This document shows positions 1-6,178 of a DNA stretch of 21,951 bases, piece after piece. The position numbers were made by a program, and so were the translations under genes. Within the stretch, counting starts at the first letter, position 1, and each line of letters opens with the position of its first letter. The DNA comes from Kiritimatiellales bacterium (lineage in GTDB: Bacteria; Verrucomicrobiota; Kiritimatiellia; Kiritimatiellales; Pontiellaceae), in NCBI GenBank assembly GCA_030625905.1, contig DAOUQA010000004.1:1-21951 (forward strand), read 5' to 3'. Under the pieces are notes generated by a model. That model was not told the DNA's origin and searched no databases. It saw only the letters and a list, made by a program, of their open reading frames with translations.

Positions 1-640
1 CACCATCCAGGAGTCCGTTAAACAGGAGAGGTTGATCATTCGAGGCGGTGGCTGTAGTAGAAACCGACGCGGAGGCGTCCAGTTGACCATCGACATACAT
101 AGACTGCACCCCACCCGCCTGGTCAAACACTCCGGTAAGCAGATGCCACTGGCCATCATCGACAACAGTGGTACCAACGACAAAGGTTTTGTCCTTCATG
201 TAAAAGCCAACATTGCCTGTTTCATTATTCCTTATAAGGTCATAGTTACCTGCCACGTCACCCTTGGTGATAATTCCAGTCCAGGAACCACCAGAGCCAG
301 GTGCCCAAGCATCGATCTTCACCCAGGTCGAGACCGTGCGGCTGCCGGTCAGATCCAGCGTGGCGTTATCTGTGACGACCACATAACTGTCCTGTACACC
401 GTCTCCTCTGCCCGCGAATTCGACCGCGTTGCCGTACTTCCCGGCAACAAATTGGGGATCGGGAGGAGTAACGAGCGAACCAACATTGTTGTTGACGGAA
501 CTATCATCGGCGATTGCGCCGCCGGTCTCATCCATATCCCAATAACCAACCAGACCCGATGTAACATCCGCCTGAGCAACTCCGGCAAACATCGCCATCG
601 CTAGGACACAGACCACATATCCTTTCATTTCCTTTTTCAT
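1..640 (-). CDS. Secreted LamG-domain (concanavalin-like) protein, 3' end cut by window edge
   Basis: The frame is open from an ATG at 640 down to the window edge, giving at least 213 residues. Residues 1-24 form a signal peptide: MKKEMK, a hydrophobic core, then a likely cut after AQA. After it comes a LamG/laminin-G-like jelly roll with the usual landmarks: 'GLVGYWDMDE' (29-38), 'NAVEF' (71-75), 'TVSTWVKID' (102-110), 'DGQWHLLTGVFD' (162-173) and 'MYVDGQLD' (181-188). Such domains bind carbohydrate or mediate adhesion in exported proteins, and the N-terminal position suggests a larger multidomain surface or secreted protein. AAGGAG lies 8 nt before the ATG at 640, which favours it over the ATG at 628. 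A strong promoter lies about 100 bp upstream (739-767). Export and fold are well supported; the ligand and full architecture are not visible. Confidence 0.85.
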   Translation of the reverse strand, partial: MKKEMKGYVVCVLAMAMFAGVAQADVTSGLVGYWDMDETGGAIADDSSVNNNVGSLVTPPDPQFVAGKYGNAVEFAGRGDGVQDSYVVVTDNATLDLTGSRTVSTWVKIDAWAPGSGGSWTGIITKGDVAGNYDLIRNNETGNVGFYMKDKTFVVGTTVVDDGQWHLLTGVFDQAGGVQSMYVDGQLDASASVSTTATASNDQPLLFNGLLDG

Positions 641-657
641 TTCCTTTTCTCCTTTTA

Positions 658-700
658 ACAGGAAATCTCTTTTTAGGCGTTGGGGGCTCACCCCCCGAAG
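658..700. repeat. 43-bp interspersed repeat, copy 1
   Basis: This 43-bp segment matches 778-820 at 40 of 43 positions, in the same orientation, exactly 120 bp apart. It contains a GGGGG-CTCA-CCCCC hairpin. The sequence between the copies is not similar, so this is not a simple tandem duplication. The copy lies in the predicted leader of the LamG transcript. Confidence 0.75.
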
Positions 701-738
701 GCTCATTCTAAAAAGTGACTCCATGGGTTTATGGGAGA

Positions 739-767
739 GGTATAGTGGAACGCGGAATTTTTGTCAA
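739..767 (-). promoter_or_regulatory. Sigma-70-type promoter of the LamG gene
   Basis: On the minus strand there is a perfect -35 TTGACA (767-762), a 17-nt spacer and TATACC (744-739). This would start a transcript near 732 with a leader of about 90 nt that includes one copy of the 43-bp repeat. The TTGACA is also one arm of a TGTCAA-N7-TTGACA inverted repeat (762-780), which could be a repressor site. Confidence 0.6.
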
Positions 768-777
768 GAGTGAATTG

Positions 778-820
778 ACAGGAAATCGCTTTTTAGGCGA
801 TGGGGGCTCGCCCCCCGAAG
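778..820. repeat. 43-bp interspersed repeat, copy 2
   Basis: Second copy of the repeat at 658-700. Here two stem-loops are intact: GGGGG-CTCG-CCCCC (802-815) and, on the minus strand, ATCGC-N7-GCGAT. Copy 1 has lost pairing in the second stem. The element lies upstream of the promoter at 839-867. Confidence 0.75.
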
Positions 821-838
821 AAACAGGCCACTTCCCGG

Positions 839-867
839 TTGACCCGTTTGTGCGCAGTGGGTACTGT
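839..867 (+). promoter_or_regulatory. Candidate promoter of the ppiD-like gene
   Basis: TTGACC (839-844), a 17-nt spacer and TACTGT (862-867) precede the ppiD-like gene. A start near 874 would give a leader of about 40 nt containing AAAGGAG at 893-899. The -10 is only a fair match, so confidence is moderate. Confidence 0.4.
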
Positions 868-912
868 TCGCAGGTTCTTTGTACACATATTTAAAGGAGT
901 GAGGACGATACT

Positions 913-2601
913 ATGGTAATGATGATTTCGAAATTTCATAAGATTATTCAATCGAAGGTGGTTTGGGGCGTTTTTGCGATCTTGATCAGTGTGGCGTTTG
1001 TTAGCGTTTCCGTGCCGGGATCCAAAAACCGCAGCACGGCCAAGCGCGAACGCAAGGCCGCCCAGCTGGCTGGCCGGCTTTTCGGTGAAGAGGTGTCGCG
1101 GATCGAATTTGGGCGTGCCTACAACAGCATGCGGCTGAAATACACGTTGCAGTTTGCGCAGTATGGTCGCCAGTTCCGCATTACGCCTGAAATCGACAAA
1201 ATCCTCGTCCAATCCGCCTGGCGGCGGCTTGCCCTGCTGAAAAAGGCGCAACAGCTCGGGATGTCGGTCTCGCCGGAGCAAATTGTTTCCACAATCCAGA
1301 GCCAGCCTATTTTCCAGAACCGGCAGACCGGGCAGTTCGACCCCAAAGCCTACAACATGGCTCTGCAACAAATTAGATCCCTCGGAATGCTACCCAAGGA
1401 TGTGGAAACCCATTTTACCGAAGAGACCCTGCTCTGGAAAGTCGTCCGTATCCCGATGCAGGGTGCACTGGTTACCAACGAGGAAATCAGAAAGGCCTTC
1501 CATCTCTACACCGACAAGCTGACGGTTGAATATGCCGCCCTCCCGCACCGCCTTGTCGATCCCCTGGAAGTCACAGAAGAGGACGCAAAAAACTATTTCG
1601 CGCTCAACCAAGAAGAGTTCCGCCTGCCGGAAAAAAGGATGGTCGATTATGTCCGGTTTGCCGTCGCCGATCATTTGGAAGGGGTTGAAGTAACGGACGA
1701 ACTGGTGTCTGGATTCTACGAAAACAACAAGCAGCGTTTTCTCAAGCAACCCGCCGACGATGCCGCACCGGATGCCGCGCCGGAATACCAGCTCCTGGAG
1801 GAAGTGAAGGACTCGATTACCGAACAAATCCAACAGGCGTTGGCGCGCAAGGCCGCTGCCGAGCTGGCCGACGAGCTGGTCGCCGAGCTGGCCGACGAGT
1901 CCACGACCTTTGAAAAAGCAACCCAGGAACTGGAACTGGAAGTCGTTGACGATACGCCGGCCTTCACGCGGACCGATGCCGTCAAGGGCATCGATCCCAC
2001 CGCCCCGTTCCAACGGGCCGCCTTCGCGCTGGAAAAAGATGAGACCCACTACTATAGCGACCCCGTCGTTGGCCAAAACTTTGTCTATGTGATCTCGCTT
2101 ACAAAAAAACTGGATTCCTTCCTGCCGTCCTTCGACATTGCGCGCGAAGCCGCATTCGAATCCGCCAAGATGGCCGCCACCGAAAAGGCCTATGCCGAAA
2201 AAGCGGCGCAGATCCATGGGGAAATCATGGCGGCACTCAAGGCGGGAACCGCCTTTGCCGACGCCATTGCCAAGTACACCCTTGAGCTGAAAAAAACCGA
2301 GGCGTTCGATATCTCCTCCGAGCTTGAAGACGAGTTTGGCCAGCAGATTAAAGAGGCCTCCATTCTCTACGGCCAAGGAACCTTGACCGATCTGGTCGCC
2401 ACGCCGGACGAATACCTTGTGGCCTATGTGGCCGAGAAAACCTCCGGCGACGAAGCCTCCACCCTTCCGGGAATGCGTAACGAACTGGTCGGCAGCCTCA
2501 GCAATAAAAAAGCAACCCAATTTATTGCCGCTTGGCAAGACGCTCTTTTGGAGGAGGCCGGGTTTGAGGATCTGCTGATCCGCGACGATGACGAATCGTA
2601 A
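913..2601 (+). CDS. Membrane-anchored SurA/PpiD-like periplasmic chaperone
   Basis: A 562-residue protein with a short cytoplasmic N-terminus, one transmembrane anchor at about residues 16-34 and a long periplasmic part. This is the topology of PpiD, which helps fold proteins leaving the Sec translocon. Residues 50-200 match the SurA/PpiD N-terminal chaperone fold, including 'AGRLFGEEVSRIEFGRAYN' and 'FDPKAYNMALQQIRSLGM'. The expected parvulin isomerase domain is hard to find: no histidine-rich 'HILI' strand is visible, and only a 'AFALEKDET..SDPVVGQNFVYVI' stretch near residues 363-390 recalls the end of a parvulin fold. It is shorter than E. coli PpiD (623 residues). A chaperone without isomerase activity is therefore likely. 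The ATG at 913 has GAGG 8 nt upstream, with in-frame ATGs at 919 and 922 as alternatives. fxsA follows 13 bp after the stop. Confidence 0.82.
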   Translation: MVMMISKFHKIIQSKVVWGVFAILISVAFVSVSVPGSKNRSTAKRERKAAQLAGRLFGEEVSRIEFGRAYNSMRLKYTLQFAQYGRQFRITPEIDKILVQSAWRRLALLKKAQQLGMSVSPEQIVSTIQSQPIFQNRQTGQFDPKAYNMALQQIRSLGMLPKDVETHFTEETLLWKVVRIPMQGALVTNEEIRKAFHLYTDKLTVEYAALPHRLVDPLEVTEEDAKNYFALNQEEFRLPEKRMVDYVRFAVADHLEGVEVTDELVSGFYENNKQRFLKQPADDAAPDAAPEYQLLEEVKDSITEQIQQALARKAAAELADELVAELADESTTFEKATQELELEVVDDTPAFTRTDAVKGIDPTAPFQRAAFALEKDETHYYSDPVVGQNFVYVISLTKKLDSFLPSFDIAREAAFESAKMAATEKAYAEKAAQIHGEIMAALKAGTAFADAIAKYTLELKKTEAFDISSELEDEFGQQIKEASILYGQGTLTDLVATPDEYLVAYVAEKTSGDEASTLPGMRNELVGSLSNKKATQFIAAWQDALLEEAGFEDLLIRDDDES

Positions 2602-2614
2602 CCCCGGAGACACC

Positions 2615-3013
2615 ATGCCCCTCTCCTACCTCATAGTGCTGTTTGTCGGCCTGCCGATCATTGAATTAGCACTGCTTTTCGAGTTGCACAGCCTCGTGGG
2701 CTTTCTGCCCACCGTCATGCTCGTGCTGCTGACCGGGGTTGCCGGTGCCGCACTGGTGCGGCGGCAGGGACTTGCCATCCTGTTGAAAATCCAGCGGGAA
2801 ATGTCGATCGGCAATGTTCCCGCCCCGCAAATGATCGACGGTGTAATGATTCTGGTGGCCGGCGCGTTGCTCGTTACCCCCGGCCTTATCACCGATGTCT
2901 CCGGTTTCCTTCTTCTGGTTCCCTTTGTCCGCGAACAAATCCGGTTTTGGCTCAAGAAGAAGCTCGAGGAAAAAGTGCGCGGCGGCTATGTGCAGGTGCA
3001 TGTGGAACGTTGA
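2615..3013 (+). CDS. fxsA: FxsA family membrane protein
   Basis: A 132-residue integral membrane protein of the FxsA family. It begins MPLSYLIVLFVGLPIIELALL, the family's usual first helix with an acidic residue, followed by 'LTGVAGAALVRRQG' (about 45-58) and 'MILVAGALLVTPGLITDVSGFLLLVPFVR' (about 80-108). E. coli FxsA is known for relieving F-plasmid exclusion of phage T7 when overproduced; its normal role is unclear. A start at 2588 inside the upstream gene is possible, but GGAGA lies 4-5 nt before the ATG at 2615 and that start matches the family N-terminus. It probably shares the ppiD-like gene's transcript. Confidence 0.88.
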   Translation: MPLSYLIVLFVGLPIIELALLFELHSLVGFLPTVMLVLLTGVAGAALVRRQGLAILLKIQREMSIGNVPAPQMIDGVMILVAGALLVTPGLITDVSGFLLLVPFVREQIRFWLKKKLEEKVRGGYVQVHVER

Positions 3014-3150
3014 AGGCGTTAAAGACGTTCAAGGTTGAAACCGTTCAACGACTTTAACGAACGGAGCATTTCAACGGTTTGAACGATTTCAACGGCTTTA
3101 ACGAGCAAAGCGTTTCAACGACTTGAACGGATTTAACGATTTGAACGAAA
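3014..3150. repeat. Degenerate AACG repeat, about 9-10 bp units in a 44-bp higher-order repeat
   Basis: At least ten copies of TTYAACG/TTGAACG/TTTAACG occur every 8-16 bp. The blocks 3053-3096 and 3097-3140 align end to end over 44 bp at about 33 matching positions, so a 44-bp unit was duplicated. The array fills the gap after fxsA and runs through the first codons of the next gene. Confidence 0.75.
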
Positions 3151-4562
3151 ACAAACCCATCCCGCTCTGCGTCGATCTTGACGGAACACTCGTCAAGCTG
3201 GATACGCTTCACCAAGCGCTCTTCCTGTTGCTGCGCCGCAGCCCGGCGAGCATCTTCCGCATTCCGGGATGGCTCGCCAGAGGCAAGGCGCACCTGAAAG
3301 ACCAGGTCATGCAGCGCGTCGCGCTCGATGCCGCCGTCCTGCCCTACCACAAGGAATTTCTGGCGTATCTCCGGAAGGAACATGCGAGCGGTCGCCCGCT
3401 GATTCTCACCACCGCCTCCAACTACCGCACCGCCAACGCCATCGCCGACCACCTCGGCCTCTTTACCGACACCATATCCAGCACCGTCGACACCAACATG
3501 CGCCACGCCCGCAAGCTCGAAGCCATCAAGGAACGCTTCCCAAGATTTGGGTATGCCGGGAACGATACGGCTGACTTCCCTATTTGGGATGAAGCCGCCG
3601 AAGTCATCCTGGTTAACCCCACCCAGTCTGCGAGAGCAAGATATGCCGCAAACGCCGACCATGTCTTCGTTGAGTGCCGACCCGTTGCGCGAATGCTGCT
3701 CAAGGCGATGCGCTGCCAGCAATGGCTGAAAAACCTGCTGATCTTCTCCCCCATCTTTTTGGCGCACAAATTTACAGATACGGAAACCCTTATACAGGCA
3801 ACGATCGCCTTCTTCGCCTTCAGCTTTGCTGCGTCCTCGATCTATGTCCTCAACGACCTCTTCGATCTCAGCGCCGACCAGCACCATCCGCGCAAATGCC
3901 GCCGGCCCTTTGCATCCGGCGACCTATCCATCACCACCGGCGCGGTGTTGATTCCCCTGCTCGCCCTTCTCAGCATTATCCTCGGAAGGCTACTCCCGCT
4001 CCCGTTCTTCCTAGTGTTGCTGGCCTACTTCGCCATCACCACGCTCTATTCCTGGCGGCTCAAGCAAATGGAGATCGTCGATGTGCTCACACTGGCCATC
4101 CTCTACTCCATGCGCATCGTCGCCGGAGCGACCGCCACCGGCACACCCGCCTCGTCGTGGTTCATCATCTTCGCCATCTTCCTGTTTCTGAGCCTGGCCC
4201 TCGTTAAACGCCTCTCCGAGCTGCGCGAAATAAAGGATGCCGGCAACCCCGAACAGATGCACCGCGAACGCGGCTACACCATCGACGACCTGCCCCTGCT
4301 GATGGCCTTCGGCACCGCCAGTGGCTATCTTTCCGCATTTGTCTTTACGATGTATCTGAACAGCGAATGGGTCGCTCAGCTCTATACCCGCCCCGCGCTA
4401 CTCTGGCTCTTCTGCCCGCTGCTGCTCTACTGGATCACGCGCATCTGGATGCTCGCATGGCGCGGGCAGATGCAGGACGATCCGCTGGCATTCGCCTCCA
4501 GGGATCCACATACCTATGTCGTCGGCGCACTCAGCATAGCCGTCATTCTATTCGCAATCTAA
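3123..4562 (+). CDS. HAD phosphatase-UbiA prenyltransferase fusion (DPPR-synthase-like)
   Basis: A two-domain protein of about 479 residues. Residues 15-190 are a HAD-type phosphatase: motif I DLDGTL (18-23), motif II in 'LILTTAS' (93-99) and the acidic motif IV in 'GNDTADFPIW' (146-155). Residues 195-479 are a UbiA-type membrane prenyltransferase with about eight helices, the metal-binding NDLFDLSAD (244-252), 'HPRKCRRPFASG' (255-266) and the second polar loop 'DVLTLAILYSMRIVAGA'. The latter pattern is typical of decaprenyl-phosphate phosphoribosyltransferase relatives, which attach phosphoribose to a polyprenyl phosphate; the fused phosphatase could then remove the phosphate. The substrate is inferred. 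No ATG or GTG is available upstream of the HAD motif: the frame opens after a TAA at 3099, leaving only TTG at 3123 or 3141, both inside the AACG repeat, without a clear Shine-Dalgarno. pfkB follows 12 bp downstream. Confidence 0.85.
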   Translation: MNGFNDLNENKPIPLCVDLDGTLVKLDTLHQALFLLLRRSPASIFRIPGWLARGKAHLKDQVMQRVALDAAVLPYHKEFLAYLRKEHASGRPLILTTASNYRTANAIADHLGLFTDTISSTVDTNMRHARKLEAIKERFPRFGYAGNDTADFPIWDEAAEVILVNPTQSARARYAANADHVFVECRPVARMLLKAMRCQQWLKNLLIFSPIFLAHKFTDTETLIQATIAFFAFSFAASSIYVLNDLFDLSADQHHPRKCRRPFASGDLSITTGAVLIPLLALLSIILGRLLPLPFFLVLLAYFAITTLYSWRLKQMEIVDVLTLAILYSMRIVAGATATGTPASSWFIIFAIFLFLSLALVKRLSELREIKDAGNPEQMHRERGYTIDDLPLLMAFGTASGYLSAFVFTMYLNSEWVAQLYTRPALLWLFCPLLLYWITRIWMLAWRGQMQDDPLAFASRDPHTYVVGALSIAVILFAI

Positions 4563-4574
4563 CGGAGAAACCGC

Positions 4575-5489
4575 ATGAGCAAACCCAGCGTCGATCTGAC
4601 CATTGTTGGTTCCATCGGGATCGATACCATCGAAACCCCCACCGAAAAGCAGGAGGAAATCCTTGGCGGTTCTGTCAGCTATGCCTGCGCGGCGGCCTCA
4701 TTCTTCACCCATACCGGCATGGTCGGCGTGGTCGGCACCGACTTCCCGACGGCGTTTCTCGACACCTGGAAGGATATGTCCATCGACCTCGAAGGCCTCC
4801 AGACCGTCGAAGGGAAAACCTTCCGCTGGTCTGGCGTCTATGAGGAAAATATGGATAACCGCCGCACGCTTTCCACCGAACTCAATGTATTCGAAACCTT
4901 CTCGCCCAAGCTTCCGGAAGACTACCGCGATGCCCCCTACCTCTTCCTCGGCACCATCCACCCCGCCCTCCAACTCCACGTCCTCGAACAGGTCCGCGAT
5001 CCAAGATTCATCCTAATCGACACCATGGATCTATGGATCAATATCGACAAGGAAGACCTCACCAAGGTCATTGGCAAATGCCACATGCTCACGCTCAACG
5101 AATCCGAAGCACAGCTCTTTACCGGCGAACTCACGCTCAACAAGGCCGCCAAGAAGCTGCTCGAACTCGGCCCCGAATACGTACTCATCAAAAAGGGCGG
5201 CAACGGCTCCATGCTCTTCACTAGGGACGACATTTTCCTGCTGCACGCCTATCCGCTCGACCACTTTAAGGATCCCACCGGCGCGGGCGATACTTTCGCC
5301 GGCGGACTGATGGGCGCACTCGCCGCCTCCGGCAAGACCGACAAGGAAGCCATCCGCCAGGCCATGGTATACGGCAGCATCGTTGCTTCCTTCGGCGTCG
5401 AGGAGTTCAGCCTCGAGCGGCTCAAGCAACTCGACCGCGACGAGATCGAAACCCGCGTTGTGCGATTCAAGGAATTGTGCCGGATCTAA
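4575..5489 (+). CDS. PfkB/ribokinase-family carbohydrate kinase
   Basis: A 304-residue kinase of the PfkB family, which phosphorylates a sugar or nucleoside with ATP. Visible motifs are the N-terminal strand 'DLTIVGSIGIDTI' (7-19), the di-glycine 'LGGSVSYACAAASFF' (30-44), 'LNESEAQLFTG' (173-183) and the signature 'DPTGAGDTFAGG' (233-244), with Asp239 as the expected catalytic base. GGAG lies 7 nt before the ATG. Only 12 bp separate it from the UbiA-fusion gene, so the two are probably cotranscribed. A link between a ribose-type kinase and a phosphoribosyl-lipid enzyme is attractive but only inferred. The substrate cannot be read from the sequence. Confidence 0.88.
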   Translation: MSKPSVDLTIVGSIGIDTIETPTEKQEEILGGSVSYACAAASFFTHTGMVGVVGTDFPTAFLDTWKDMSIDLEGLQTVEGKTFRWSGVYEENMDNRRTLSTELNVFETFSPKLPEDYRDAPYLFLGTIHPALQLHVLEQVRDPRFILIDTMDLWINIDKEDLTKVIGKCHMLTLNESEAQLFTGELTLNKAAKKLLELGPEYVLIKKGGNGSMLFTRDDIFLLHAYPLDHFKDPTGAGDTFAGGLMGALAASGKTDKEAIRQAMVYGSIVASFGVEEFSLERLKQLDRDEIETRVVRFKELCRI

Positions 5490-5519
5490 GAAAGGAAACG
5501 GAAATACTTGAAATACAAT

Positions 5520-5606
5520 TTTCACCACCCGCTTCGCTGGAGTCGCGGAGACTCGGAGTTTGCTGTTGCTCCGTGCCTCTGTGCCTCTGTGGTAAAAAAT
5601 TCGGCT
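5520..5606. repeat. Putative dispersed intergenic repeat upstream of the DUF2141 gene
   Basis: This stretch contains 'GTCGCGGAGACTCGGAG' and 'CCTCTGTGCCTCTGTGGT', and would translate to a peptide like 'CLCASV'. From memory, similar phrases recur between genes in many environmental bacteria and are often mistranslated as coding. It lies between the pfkB stop and the likely start of the next gene. No second copy exists in the window, so repeat status rests on resemblance. Confidence 0.4.
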
Positions 5607-5615
5607 CGCCCGACT

Positions 5616-6050
5616 ATGATCTGGCTCTGGAGCATCGGTATCCTTCTACTGGCCGCCATCTCAGCCAATGCGGAAACCCTCACCGTGAATGTAACCACCG
5701 AAGGCCCGCGCGAAGGCGTAATCGCCATTCTGGTGTTCAACAGCAAAAAAGGCTTTCCCAACAAGCCCGAAAAAGCCTTCAGGAAAGCCCGTTTCCCCGT
5801 CACTGCGGAAAGCCCGGTTGAATGCACCATCACCAACCTCCCCTATGGAGCCTATTCGATCAGCGTGCTACACGACATCGACGACGACTACACACCCGAC
5901 AAGCTGCTCGGCTTCGGGCCGCCCAAGGAACCCATCGGCTTCTCCAACATCGACAAGAAACTGTTCAAGCAGCCCAGCTACAAATCGACCGTTTTCACCT
6001 TCAGCGTCCAGACCAACGAAACGACGATTGCGTTGTGGTATGTGCTGTAG
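5616..6050 (+). CDS. DUF2141 exported protein
   Basis: From the ATG at 5616 this is a 144-residue protein with a signal peptide (MIWLWSIGILLLAAISANA, 1-19) and a DUF2141 beta-sandwich. The family core is seen as 'YSISVLHDIDDDYTPDKLLGF' (80-100), followed by 'PPKEPIGFSN' (102-111) and an aromatic beta-rich tail. Family members are small periplasmic or outer-surface proteins of unknown function. The open frame extends upstream to a TTG at 5508, which even has an AAAGGAAACGG stretch before it. The extra 36 residues are repeat-like and would hide the signal peptide, so 5616 is preferred although it lacks a good Shine-Dalgarno. It probably belongs to the UbiA-PfkB transcript. Confidence 0.8.
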   Translation: MIWLWSIGILLLAAISANAETLTVNVTTEGPREGVIAILVFNSKKGFPNKPEKAFRKARFPVTAESPVECTITNLPYGAYSISVLHDIDDDYTPDKLLGFGPPKEPIGFSNIDKKLFKQPSYKSTVFTFSVQTNETTIALWYVL

Positions 6051-6178
6051 GCCGAGAGTCTCCGCACCACCCATCCGCCCCGATTTTGCAAATCAGGCCC
6101 ACCTAACTTAGCGCCAGATCCGCGAACTACTCCGGATAAAAGCAAACTGTACCGGTTTTTCAAGGGGCGGGAAGCCCG

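Noticed and set aside
32..604. 190-codon plus-strand frame at the left end
   Set aside because: The minus strand carries a signal peptide and a LamG domain with its own promoter and ribosome site; the plus frame has no motifs.
2588..2614. Earlier ATG for fxsA overlapping the ppiD-like gene
   Set aside because: The start at 2615 has its own GGAGA site and matches the FxsA N-terminus.
1390..2616. 408-codon minus-strand frame opposite the ppiD-like gene
   Set aside because: Shadow of the plus-strand gene: no motifs, Gly/Phe-rich, and the plus-strand protein is recognisable.
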